Assembly: GCF_947568225.1 (NCBI RefSeq)
Contig: NZ_CANOOQ010000001.1
Span: 2,666,001 to 2,730,000, forward strand
Length of the DNA stretch: 64,000 nt
From: Faecalispora anaeroviscerum
GTDB lineage: Bacteria; Bacillota; Clostridia; Oscillospirales; Acutalibacteraceae
Direction of reading: 5' to 3'
Position numbers and translations under genes: made by a program. Numbering within the stretch: position 1 is the stretch's first letter; each line of letters begins with the position of its first letter. A model generated the notes under the pieces. That model was not told where the DNA came from and searched no databases. It was given only the letters and a program-made list of their open reading frames with translations. This document shows, piece after piece, positions 36,183 through 43,881 of this stretch.

Positions 36183-36951
36183 CAACGCAGCCTCTGCGGT
36201 CAAATCTTCCGTAAAATCCGCCGCAAGATCGGCGCATTCCGCTTCGGTAAGTGTGAGTCACTCTGGGAGCGGCGGGGTAAAAACAGTACTTTCCTCCGCG
36301 TCGTCGATGGCATCCTCGAAGCACACGAATGACGTGCACACAGCCTTGGATGTTGCGGGAATGGTACCGGTCATCGGAGAAGCGGCGGATGGCATAAATG
36401 CCTTGATTTATTTGGGTCAAGGTGATATAAAGAATGCAGCAATCTCCGGAGCCGCGCTTATGCCGGGAATCGGCTCGGTCGGTACAGGAGCGCGCTTGGC
36501 CATTAAGGGAACCGCAGCGGTAGCGGGAGCCGCAACCGCTGCAAAAGGCGTTTCCGCGGCCGGCGCGGTGGTGAAAGCCTCCCATTTGTCCGGCGTTGTC
36601 ATGGGCGGAATCAAAGGCGCCGACCATGTCAAGGACGCAGAGAAGGTTGCTCAGAGTGCAGAGAGCGTTAAGAAGATTTTTAAATCAGTCGATGACATAC
36701 TTGAAAATGCGAACCCTGGTAGAGTTACAAAAGGTAAAGCAACTCAATGGAATAAAACCGGCGGTTTGGATCAAGCGCTAGATGACTTTAACGACCTTGG
36801 AGTGACTGATATCAAAGATATTCCAGGCGGTAAAATTGGCAAGTTATCTGATGGAAGAACTGTGAATGTAAGAACAAAAAGTTCAGACAGACGTCCAACT
36901 CTTGAAATCTTTGATGGAAAGAAAAGTACAAAAATACGATATGACAAATAA
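36160..36951 (+). pseudogene. Silent toxin cassette 1: truncated repeat, pre-toxin and C-terminal toxin tip
   Basis: The frame opens after a TGA at 36157, with no start codon or ribosome binding site of its own. It encodes a remnant of the Lys/Ser/Ala repeat (AVKSSVKSAARSAHSASVSV), then the pre-toxin segment nearly identical to the full-length protein, then a new tip of about 85 residues with KATQWNKTGGLDQALDDF and SSDRRPTLEIFDGKKSTKIR. I recall this ending from CdiA/Rhs-type toxin tips, likely small RNases; not verified. Its own immunity-like gene follows. It is probably unexpressed until recombined behind an intact N-terminus, although GTG 36253 could allow weak translation. Confidence 0.75.
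36312..36675 (+). repeat. Pre-toxin homology block, silent copy 1
   Basis: This stretch is nearly identical to 34674-35037, with only scattered base differences. The identity ends at the tip junction near 36672 (CAGAGAGCGTTAAGAAG). Confidence 0.85.
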
Positions 36952-36965
36952 TATGAGGTGATAAC

Positions 36966-37382
36966 GTGTTAGAACATTGGGAAAAATGGGAATCTAGAGA
37001 GAAAATAAACAATAAATACTATGTAGACTCGATTTGTGATTCTAAAGAAGGATTCATTATTACACTTTCCGACAGTGAAAATGAGAGCGAAAAAGTGCAA
37101 GTAGTATTTCCAGAATCTGTACATGCATATAGGTCGACGAATGAAAGCTATAGACAAAAGATTATAACAGATTTAGATTGCAAGTACGGAAGTGAGTTTT
37201 ACTCAAAATGGACAATCTTTAAAGTTGATCAATCAGAATACCTGAAGTGGCTGTCAGATCAGTCTTATGAAATATCAGATAGTGAATCATTACATCACTT
37301 TTCAATCATTGCGGTTGATTCGGTAGTGGATATAATTGCTGCTTACGAACCAGAGATAAAGTGTTTTTCAGATTATCGGTAG
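36966..37382 (+). CDS. Immunity-like protein for silent toxin cassette 1
   Basis: The 138-residue acidic, AT-rich gene starts with GTG at 36966, with GAGGTGAT just upstream, 14 bases after the cassette stop. It has no recognised family. The tight pairing with the toxin tip suggests it is the cognate immunity protein, which must be made even when the tip is silent if siblings carry the active toxin. Its Ser/Glu/Tyr-rich sequence shares nothing obvious with the other two immunity genes. Confidence 0.62.
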   Translation: MLEHWEKWESREKINNKYYVDSICDSKEGFIITLSDSENESEKVQVVFPESVHAYRSTNESYRQKIITDLDCKYGSEFYSKWTIFKVDQSEYLKWLSDQSYEISDSESLHHFSIIAVDSVVDIIAAYEPEIKCFSDYR

Positions 37383-37459
37383 GCTACCAAAGTTAAAGGA
37401 GATAATTACAAAGCGTTCAAATTACATGGTAGAAGGTTAAAAACAACGGTTTTGCGGCA

Positions 37460-37676
37460 GTTTCGACCACTTAAAAAAATATCTTTCGTCGGAACTGCCG
37501 GCGCAAGTGACCCGAACGCGGCTGCTCGCAACCGCGCTTCTTACATGCGGTATAGAGCGAATACAAGGATTTTTTACCTTCTTATGCCAAGGCTAATAAA
37601 ATCAAAATCTATCATTGTAAAGGCGGGCGAACACAAGGGTTCTCCTGCCTTTGCTCTATCTAATGGCTTAATCACA
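37460..37676 (+). repeat. Cassette leader repeat, copy 2
   Basis: This is the same block as at 35905 and 38880: CGTCGGAACTGCCGGCG near 37490, TTACATGCGG near 37541, the ATAAAATCAAAATCTATC line at about 37598 and the AAAGGCGGG/CCTGCCTTT hairpin. It ends with an in-frame TAA a few bases before the toxin homology. Confidence 0.8.
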
Positions 37677-38502
37677 GATAAAGCAAGCAACGTCTACTGC
37701 GGCGACTAAAGCGCTAAATGCGGTAAAATCCACCGTAACATCTGCTGTGAAAACAGCGCAGTCTACAGCGGTAAGCGTGGGCAAAGCCGTAAGCGACGGG
37801 GTAAAGAACGTGTCGGCGGCAGTGTCGCACGTGATGGCGGAGGCCTCGAAGCACACGAATGACGTGCACACAGCCTTGGATGTTGCGGGAATGGTACCGG
37901 TCATCGGAGAAGCGGCAGATGGCATAAACGCCTTGATTTATTTGGGTCAAGGTGATATAAAGAATGCAGCAATCTCCGGAGCCGCGCTTGTGCCTGGAAT
38001 CGGCTCGGTCGGTACAGGAGCGCGCTTGGCCATTAAGGGAACCGCTGCGGTAGCGGGAGCCGCAACCGCGGCAAAAGGCGTTTCGGCAGCCGGCGCGGTG
38101 GTGAAAGCCTCCCATTTGTCCGGCGTTGTCATGGGTGGAATCAAAGGCGCCGACCATGTCAAGGACGCGGAGAAGGTTGCTCAGAGTGCAGAGAGCGTTA
38201 TTAAGGGTGGGTTAGAAATCAATATGGGGCAACAAAACAAACATATTCCAGGAACAAATAGCTATAAACAAGAGTTAGCCAATGGGAAATTGAAAAGTAT
38301 ACTTTCAGCTGATCCACAGCAATTACTTGGCGATTTTGCTGGAACAGGACGAAAGATTGGGACAAATAAGGAAAGGGTTGATTTTGGTAGCGTAATTGGG
38401 AAATATGTAAATCCAGAAACTGGTGAAGTTGTTGACACTACTGTTGGTATAATTCATTACGGTAAAAATGGCGCACATATCGTTCCAGCTAGACCCAAAT
38501 AA
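37670..38502 (+). pseudogene. Silent toxin cassette 2: truncated repeat, pre-toxin and Ntox50-type tip
   Basis: The frame opens after an in-frame TAA and joins the full-length toxin frame at the equivalent of 34505. It carries part of the last 84-residue repeat, a near-identical pre-toxin segment and a tip of about 95 residues (NMGQQNKHIPGTNSYKQ, DFAGTGRKIGTNKERVDFG, GIIHYGKNGAHIVPARP). That tip matches what I know as bacterial toxin 50 (Ntox50), a predicted BECR-fold RNase of polymorphic toxins. No proper start or ribosome binding site is present; GTG 37747 is the first candidate. An immunity-like gene follows after 15 bases. Confidence 0.8.
37677..38213 (+). repeat. Pre-toxin homology block, silent copy 2
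   Basis: This 537-bp stretch is almost identical to 34505-35041 of the expressed toxin gene, including part of the Lys/Ser/Ala repeat. It ends at GTTATTAAGGGTGGGTTAGA, shared with the full-length copy. Confidence 0.87.
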
Positions 38503-38517
38503 AGGATGGTAATTTAA

Positions 38518-38814
38518 ATGGATGAATTGTTAAAAGCACTAAACCGATTAAATAATGGAACCAAGTTAATTTTGAAGTTTCAAAACTGTGAAATAGAGGG
38601 ATCAATTGACACAATTTACGAAACAAATAATGAGAATGACGAAGATAGTGCCGATTATGCTGAATACTATGCCTGTGCAATTGAGGTAAGCAAATTCATA
38701 GCATATGAAAACTGTGAAGTGAACTATAAGAAGGGAGAGTTGATTGAGGTGTCTCAATATAATTCTCCAGATAGAATTCTTAGTGCTGAGGGTGATCTAA
38801 TTTGGGAGAAATAA
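38518..38814 (+). CDS. Immunity-like protein for the Ntox50-type cassette
   Basis: The 98-residue acidic protein (Asn, Asp, Glu and Tyr-rich) starts 15 bases after the cassette stop with AAAGGATGG upstream. Position and charge fit a cognate immunity protein. I do not recognise the family. The gene is much more AT-rich than the pre-toxin block before it. Confidence 0.65.
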   Translation: MDELLKALNRLNNGTKLILKFQNCEIEGSIDTIYETNNENDEDSADYAEYYACAIEVSKFIAYENCEVNYKKGELIEVSQYNSPDRILSAEGDLIWEK

Positions 38815-38879
38815 TTATCAACTATAAAGAGACACCCGAACAATTTCTTTAAAATGGCTTGAAATTGCGGTTTTTAAGA

Positions 38880-39121
38880 ATTGCCAACCACCTATCTGAC
38901 ACTCAAAGGGTTATTTCGACCACGTCATAAGCATCGTACAACCGTCGGCATTGCCGGCGGTTGTGCTTTGTTGCAGGCGTAAGGCGACCACGTGCCTTTA
39001 TCCTGCCTATGCCAAGGCTTATAAAATCAAAATCTATCATTGTAGAGGCGGGCGAACACAAGGGTTTTCCTGCCTTTGCTCTATCTAATCGCTTGACAAC
39101 AGATACCCTCTTCCATAGCCA
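38880..39121 (+). repeat. Cassette leader repeat, copy 3
   Basis: The third copy begins with CCACCTATCTGACACTCAAAG (compare 35910), contains CCGTCGGCATTGCCGGCGG at about 38942, the ATAAAATCAAAATCTATC line at about 39022 and the GAGGCGGG/CCTGCCTTT hairpin. It leads into a toxin remnant only. Confidence 0.8.
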
Positions 39122-39295
39122 GCGCGGCCTCTGCGGTCAAATCTTCTGTAAAATCCGCCGCAAGAGCAGTGCATTCCGCTTCGGTAAGTGCGAGTCACTC
39201 TGGGAGCGGCAGGGTAAAAACAGTACTTTCCTCCGTGTTGTCGAAGGCATCCCCGAAGCACATGGATCAGCTGCACACAGCCTTGGATGTTGCCG
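39122..39295 (+). pseudogene. Decayed toxin cassette remnant (repeat end and start of pre-toxin)
   Basis: The translation shows the repeat end (AVKSSVKSAARAVHSASVSA) and HTALDVA, the start of the pre-toxin segment, then homology stops at about 39292 where unrelated hairpin sequence begins. The rest of the pre-toxin, the tip and any immunity gene are gone. This marks the edge of the toxin cassette array. Confidence 0.72.
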
Positions 39296-39320
39296 AAATA
39301 CGACCAATTTCTATGGAAAA

Positions 39321-39376
39321 GGGGCCAGTGGTACACTGCACCGCCGCACAGTATCGCTGGCCCCATTGTTGTTTTT
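39321..39376 (+). terminator. Terminator-like hairpin
   Basis: GGGGCCAG (39321) and CTGGCCCC (39357-39364) close a hairpin, followed after a few bases by seven T residues. It ends rightward transcription from the cassette array before the leftward glutamate synthase genes. Confidence 0.65.
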
Positions 39377-39385
39377 TTACCGGAA

Positions 39386-39439
39386 AAGAAATCAGCCCTT
39401 TCTGTTGAGCCTTTGGCACAGCAGGGGGGCTGATTTCTT
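39386..39439 (-). terminator. Long imperfect hairpin downstream of the glutamate synthase operon
   Basis: Thirteen-base perfect arms AAGAAATCAGCCC and GGGCTGATTTCTT enclose a further paired stem (CTGTTGAGCC with GGCACAGCAG). It lies about 70 bases after the stop of the last glt gene on the minus strand. Confidence 0.65.
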
Positions 39440-39507
39440 CGCCAGAAACGCTTTCAATATTTAACTTATATTGGAAAAGTAATTGGAAGAGTGTAGGGCG
39501 TATTCTA

Positions 39508-40239
39508 TTACGCCAGATAAGTGGTGTAAATGGAGCGATAAGGATTGTTCGTATTCGGCTCCAGAACATAGAAGGGCTTCTCCAGAATTTGATCTTTCGC
39601 AACCTCAAAATGCTCGCAGAAGCTGTCGAGGTATTCATCAATATTGTCCAGATCGATTTGGGTTGCTTTTCTGGAAACTACCTGAGCGGGAAGATTCTCC
39701 GGCAGGGAGTCACTGCGCAGGTAAATGCAGCCGCCGTGCATTCCGGTGCAGCATTGCTCGCCGACCGGCGCTTGTTCCTCTTGATCCAGCCCGAGAACGA
39801 TGATTGTGCCGCCCGCCTGGTACTCGCCCAAAAAGCTTCCGGCTTTGCCGCCAACCACCATGACCGGGCTGCTTTCCTGATAGGCCTTCATATGAATCCC
39901 GGCCCGAAAACCGACATTTCCTTTAATGTAAATTTCACCGCCGCGCATGCCGTAGCCGGTTGCGTCGCCGCAGTTTCCGTGAATTACAATGCTGCCGTTG
40001 TTCATGGTGTCGCCGGTCGCGTCTTGGGCGTTGCCGTTTACCTCAATGTTAGCGCCGTTTAGGTAAGCACCAAGTGCATTCCCGGGAATACCGTTAATGG
40101 TCACTTGCCGTTGCCCCAGGCCGCTGCCGATGAATCGTTGCCCCAGGCAGTTGTCGATAATCACGTTTTTGTCTTCGGTGTTTCTGATTTGCTCGTTGAG
40201 CAGTCGGAAATTCAGATTATTTTTCGCATTGATTCTCAT
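39508..40239 (-). CDS. Glutamate synthase GXGXG-domain subunit (GltB domain 3-like)
   Basis: The 243-residue protein is the right-handed beta-helix GXGXG domain found at the end of large glutamate synthases and in formylmethanofuran dehydrogenase subunit C. Repeated Gly-x-Gly-Asn/Asp turns occur throughout (GNALGAYLNGANIEVNGNAQ, IVIHGNCGDATGYGM). It works as a structural scaffold in the enzyme. I chose ATG 40239 with AGGAGG upstream instead of GTG 40248. It is the last gene of the split glutamate synthase operon. Confidence 0.88.
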   Translation of the reverse strand: MRINAKNNLNFRLLNEQIRNTEDKNVIIDNCLGQRFIGSGLGQRQVTINGIPGNALGAYLNGANIEVNGNAQDATGDTMNNGSIVIHGNCGDATGYGMRGGEIYIKGNVGFRAGIHMKAYQESSPVMVVGGKAGSFLGEYQAGGTIIVLGLDQEEQAPVGEQCCTGMHGGCIYLRSDSLPENLPAQVVSRKATQIDLDNIDEYLDSFCEHFEVAKDQILEKPFYVLEPNTNNPYRSIYTTYLA

Positions 40240-40292
40240 AACCAGCACCTCCTGTAAAATTGTGTTTTAGTCTTACTGTTTAAAAAGCTGAT

Positions 40293-40326
40293 GCTTGCCT
40301 CCCCCGCCTCCGGCGGGGGAGGCAAG
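40293..40326 (-). terminator. GC-rich hairpin inside the glt operon
   Basis: GCTTGCCTCCCCCGCC and GGCGGGGGAGGCAAGC arms flank TCC; on the minus strand a T-rich run follows. It lies between the FMN subunit and the GXGXG subunit genes and may lower expression of the last gene. The start of the flank (GTTTAAAAAGCTGATGCTT) faintly resembles the mobile repeat at 24016. Confidence 0.6.
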
Positions 40327-40344
40327 CGCTGTGCTTATTGACTG

Positions 40345-41853
40345 CTATTCTCCTGCGTGTTGAATGCCGAGGATGTCGAGCTCTTTTTGATTCAGTCCGA
40401 TTCCGCGAAGCATCAGGCGGTTGCCCTTGAGCGCTTCAATGGAGTTAATGCCCATGCCGCCCATCATTTCCATGATCTCATGCTGCCAGGCCGTTACCAG
40501 ATTCACCAGGCGGCGGGTTCCCTCATTGGGATCGAGTCGTTCTACCAGATCCGGGCGCTGGGTGGTAATACCCCAATTGCATTTTCCGGTTTGGCAGCTG
40601 CGGCACATGTGGCAGCCCAGAGCGATCAATGCGGGGGTCGCGATGTAAACCGCGTCCGCGCCCAGCGCAATGGCCTTCAACACGTCTGCCGAGTTCCGGA
40701 TTCCTCCCGAAACCACCAATGAAATGTTGTTGCGAATATGCTCCTCCCGCAGGCGGTCATCCACGGCTGCTACCGCCAGCTCAATGGGGATACCGACGTT
40801 ATCGCGGATGCGGGTAGGAGCAGCGCCTGTGCCTGCGCGGAACCCGTCGATCGCGATAATGTCCGCGCCGCTGCGGGCAATGCCGCTTGCGATGGCCGCC
40901 ACATTGTGAACCGCGGCAATCTTGACAATGATCGGCTTGGTATAGGCCGTTGCCTCTTTCAGCGAGTAAACCAGCTGCCGCAGGTCTTCAATAGAGTAAA
41001 TGTCGTGGTGGGGAGCGGGAGAAATCGCGTCGCTGCCCTCGGGGATCATGCGGGTTTTTGAAACCTCACTGCCAACCTTGTAGCCCGGCAGATGCCCGCC
41101 GATACCGGGTTTTGCGCCCTGACCGATTTTAATTTCGATTGCGGCGCCGGCGTCAAGATAATCCTTGTGAACGCCGAAGCGTCCGGATGCCACCTGAACA
41201 ATGGTGTTTTTACCGTATTTGTAAAGGTCTTGATGCAGTCCGCCCTCGCCGGTGTTGTAGTAGGTACCCAGCTGCTCGGCGGCGCGTGCCAGACTTTCAT
41301 GTACATTGTAGCTGACCGCGCCATAGCTCATACCCGCGAACAGAATGGGGAGCTTCAGTGTCAGATGCGGTGGCATTTTTTCAAATTTCAGGTTCCCCTG
41401 TTCGTCGCGTTCTATTTTACTCGGCTTTTTTCCGAGGAAGGTGCGTGTTTCCATCGGCTCTCTCAGCGGGTCGATGGAAGGGTTTGTTACCTGTGATGCG
41501 TTAATTAAGATTTTATCCCAGTAAATGGGGTAGCTGCGGGGGTTGCCCATGGAGGAGAGCAGCATGCCGCCCGAGCCGGCTTGTTGAATCACTTCGTTAA
41601 TCGCGGAACCCGTCCAGTTGTCGTTGAGCTTGTAGGTGTTGTCGGATTTGACAACCTTGAGGGCCAGCGTGGGACAGAACGCCACACAGCGCTGGCAGTT
41701 GATGCACTTGGTGCTGTCGGTCTTCATGGTTTTGGTTTTCGTATCGTAGGAATGCACGCCCAGTCCGCATTGCTTTACGCAGATCTGACAGTTGGTGCAT
41801 AAATCCTTATCGCGTACGACGGTATAATCAGGATATAAAAAATCCATAGACAT
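40345..41853 (-). CDS. Glutamate synthase FMN/ferredoxin subunit (GltB domain 2-like)
   Basis: The 502-residue protein begins with two 4Fe-4S clusters (CTNCQICVKQCGLGV about 18 and CINCQRCVAFCPTLA about 51), followed by the FMN-binding glutamate synthase domain. GQGAKPGIGGHLPG (about 238) and VKIAAVHNVAAIASGIARSGAD with DGFRAGTGAAP are diagnostic. A C-terminal cysteine cluster (CHMCRSCQTGKC) binds the enzyme's iron-sulfur centre. It makes glutamate from 2-oxoglutarate and ammonia released by the amidotransferase subunit. No NADPH-linked GltD gene is near, so electrons may come from ferredoxin. It overlaps the amidotransferase stop (TGATG). Confidence 0.93.
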   Translation of the reverse strand: MSMDFLYPDYTVVRDKDLCTNCQICVKQCGLGVHSYDTKTKTMKTDSTKCINCQRCVAFCPTLALKVVKSDNTYKLNDNWTGSAINEVIQQAGSGGMLLSSMGNPRSYPIYWDKILINASQVTNPSIDPLREPMETRTFLGKKPSKIERDEQGNLKFEKMPPHLTLKLPILFAGMSYGAVSYNVHESLARAAEQLGTYYNTGEGGLHQDLYKYGKNTIVQVASGRFGVHKDYLDAGAAIEIKIGQGAKPGIGGHLPGYKVGSEVSKTRMIPEGSDAISPAPHHDIYSIEDLRQLVYSLKEATAYTKPIIVKIAAVHNVAAIASGIARSGADIIAIDGFRAGTGAAPTRIRDNVGIPIELAVAAVDDRLREEHIRNNISLVVSGGIRNSADVLKAIALGADAVYIATPALIALGCHMCRSCQTGKCNWGITTQRPDLVERLDPNEGTRRLVNLVTAWQHEIMEMMGGMGINSIEALKGNRLMLRGIGLNQKELDILGIQHAGE

Positions 41854-42947
41854 CAGAGTTGCACCTCCTTGTTTAATGTATAGATGACCGGTTCGCCGTA
41901 TTTGGGAGCAAAAATGCGGTCAAGATTCGGCTCAATGGCACGAATGGCGCATTCCTCACTGGCAATGTAAACCATGTCATCCTTTTCCGCCGCTACAAGG
42001 GAGCGGAGCTTGAGTCGGTCGTTCAATGCCATGATTCCGCCGTCAAAGCCAAGCAGAATCGAGAACGGGCCGGTAATCAGCAGGTCGGAAAAAATGTTGC
42101 GCAAATAGGTGTAGTAGCGTTTGCGGTCCTCCGGCATGCGGTCGATCTCTTCCCAGAAGGGCGCTGCGATGACGTCGGCCACCTCCGGTAAAGTGAGTTG
42201 TTTCCTGCGGTGCAGGTAGTCAATCATGTAGGTGATCACCTCGGTATCGGTCAGCAGCGAACATTTATAGCCGTACATTTCAATAAATCGGCGGTTGGCG
42301 TCGTAGCTGGAAATTTCACCGTTATGTACAATTGTGTAATCCAGCAGCGCAAATGGGTGAGCTCCGCCCCACCAGCCGGGTGTGTTCGTAGGGTAACGCC
42401 CGTGAGCGGTCCAGGAATAGCCTTCGTATTCCTCCAGCTTATAGTAGCGGCCAACATCTTCGGGGTAACCTACCGCTTTGAACACGCCCATATTCTTTCC
42501 GCAGGAGAACACATACGCTCCTGCAATATCTGCATTGATTTTAAAGACGCATTCCACCACCAGTTCCTTTTCCTCCAGCTCCTTATCTTGAAGGAAGTGG
42601 GGTGCCGGAACTGCAAAATAGCGCCAGATAATTGGTGCGTCGGTAATCTGCGGCATAGCTCGTGTCGAAATTTTTTCCGATACGGAAATATCAAAATATT
42701 GAATCAGAAGCTTTTCCGCTTCTTTTTTCGCTGTTTCATCATCATAAAATACATGGAGCGCATAGCATTCCTTGTGTTCGGGGTAAATCCCGTAGGCCGC
42801 AAAACCGCCGCCCAGCCCGTTGCTGCGCACATGCATGGTCTCAATAGACTGAATAATTCTTTCTCCGCCTAGCCTTTTTCCATTTCGTGAAAAAATTCCG
42901 GAGATAGCACATCCGGATGGAATCCGGACTTGGCCTTCTTTCAACAT
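41853..42947 (-). CDS. Glutamate synthase class II glutamine amidotransferase subunit (GltB domain 1-like)
   Basis: The 364-residue protein is an N-terminal-nucleophile amidotransferase that releases ammonia from glutamine. The presumed catalytic cysteine is in SGCAISGIFS (residue about 13), so a short propeptide would have to be removed, as in some archaeal-type enzymes. NGEISSYDANRRFIEMYG and LTDTEVITYMIDYL (about 210-240) fit the family. GGGAGG precedes the ATG. First gene of a three-gene operon with a good promoter at 43031-43059. Confidence 0.9.
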   Translation of the reverse strand: MLKEGQVRIPSGCAISGIFSRNGKRLGGERIIQSIETMHVRSNGLGGGFAAYGIYPEHKECYALHVFYDDETAKKEAEKLLIQYFDISVSEKISTRAMPQITDAPIIWRYFAVPAPHFLQDKELEEKELVVECVFKINADIAGAYVFSCGKNMGVFKAVGYPEDVGRYYKLEEYEGYSWTAHGRYPTNTPGWWGGAHPFALLDYTIVHNGEISSYDANRRFIEMYGYKCSLLTDTEVITYMIDYLHRRKQLTLPEVADVIAAPFWEEIDRMPEDRKRYYTYLRNIFSDLLITGPFSILLGFDGGIMALNDRLKLRSLVAAEKDDMVYIASEECAIRAIEPNLDRIFAPKYGEPVIYTLNKEVQL

Positions 42948-43030
42948 AATACCGACCTCCCTGACGTGTAAAGTGAATGATTCTTATTTTGCATGATTTA
43001 AATTATAATCCTGCAAAAAGAAGCATCCCC

Positions 43031-43059
43031 ATCATATTCCATAAAATTTTACTTGTCAA
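43031..43059 (-). promoter_or_regulatory. Sigma-A promoter of the glutamate synthase operon
   Basis: On the minus strand TTGACA (43059-43054) and TATGAT (43036-43031) are 17 bases apart, a near-consensus promoter about 80 bases upstream of the amidotransferase ATG. The 43060-43320 stretch above it is AT-rich and I saw no gene in it. Confidence 0.72.
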
Positions 43060-43327
43060 GGCAAAATGAAATATTTTAAACACTATAATTCATATTTGTG
43101 ATAGAACTTGATTTTTTTTGATTTTTTTAATAATTATTGTGTATTTTATGAAAGAGAAAGACTAAAAAAATGCACTTAAAAAACAGTTGCTTTTCTTGCT
43201 TTTGCAACAGGGTGAAACGTCTTCCATTTTGTGGAATGACGTCATGCCGTATTACACCCGTTTTCAAAAGCGCAAAATATTGTGTGCGCAGGAAAATATT
43301 GTTTTCTCTGGCGGCCCCATAAACAAG

Positions 43328-43365
43328 AAAAGAAGGCCCATACTATGGGGCCTTCTTTTCGCCAC
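43328..43365 (-). terminator. Terminator of the XRE regulator gene
   Basis: AAAAGAAGGCCC and GGGCCTTCTTTT arms flank an eight-base loop, immediately after the XRE stop codon; T-rich sequence is present in the stem on both strands. Confidence 0.8.
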
Positions 43366-43373
43366 TGTCGAAT

Positions 43374-43724
43374 TTACTTTTTTGCTTCGCTAAACGTCTT
43401 TCTCATAGAGGCTTTCAGGCTCGTGATTGTTTCCGCAATTACACGGATTTCCTTCGCTGTACAGTCGGCGGTAATTTTTGTGATCTCATTTTGAAAGACA
43501 TAACTTGTATGATCAATATTTCCGCAAAGCAGTTCATCCGGTGAAACCTCCAACGCATTAACAATAGCGATGAAGGTTTTTAAGCTGGGGATCGTGTTCC
43601 CTGTTTCAATATGGCTGACGTGCGTTGTACCGGTGCATATGAGTTCCGCTAATTTCTCTTGTGTAATTCCTTTTGCGGTTCGCGTTTTACGAATTCGCTT
43701 TCCAATATCAAGGTAGTCCACCAT
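43374..43724 (-). CDS. XRE-family transcriptional regulator
   Basis: The 116-residue protein has an N-terminal Cro/cI-type helix-turn-helix (LDIGKRIRKTRTAKGITQEK through THVSHIETGNTIPSLKTFIA, residues about 5-60) and a short C-terminal part. I chose ATG 43724, with GGAGG ten bases upstream; the longer ORF start at 43832 runs into the operator. It diverges from an HD-GYP gene, and a palindrome over that gene's promoter (43789-43812) is a likely binding site. Confidence 0.85.
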   Translation of the reverse strand: MVDYLDIGKRIRKTRTAKGITQEKLAELICTGTTHVSHIETGNTIPSLKTFIAIVNALEVSPDELLCGNIDHTSYVFQNEITKITADCTAKEIRVIAETITSLKASMRKTFSEAKK

Positions 43725-43760
43725 GATCTCTTTTACCTCCGATAAAATTTGATACTTGTA

Positions 43761-43789
43761 TTGTATGTGCAGTTTGACCGTGCTATAAT
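43761..43789 (+). promoter_or_regulatory. Sigma-A promoter of the HD-GYP gene
   Basis: TTGTAT (43761-43766) and TATAAT (43784-43789) are 17 bases apart, about 90 bases before the HD-GYP start codon. Confidence 0.65.
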
Positions 43790-43812
43790 GGTCTAAAAGA
43801 GCAGTTAGACCA
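43789..43812. promoter_or_regulatory. Operator-like inverted repeat at the HD-GYP promoter start site
   Basis: TGGTCTAA and TTAGACCA are perfect inverted eight-base arms with eight bases between them. They begin at the -10 box and cover the expected transcription start, which fits a repressor site for the divergent XRE protein. Confidence 0.6.
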
Positions 43813-43881
43813 AATAATTTAATAACGAACAATTATTATTCCTTATCAGTAACGGTAAACTTGATTGTGGAGATGACAAAA

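Noticed and set aside
35905..39121. Integron-like attC sites in the toxin cassette leaders
   Set aside because: The leaders contain hairpins, but I could not find the GTTRRRY core or paired R/L boxes, and no integrase gene is present.
42948..43320. A regulatory RNA ahead of the glutamate synthase operon
   Set aside because: The region is AT-rich with a good promoter, but I saw no conserved glutamine-riboswitch or T-box features.
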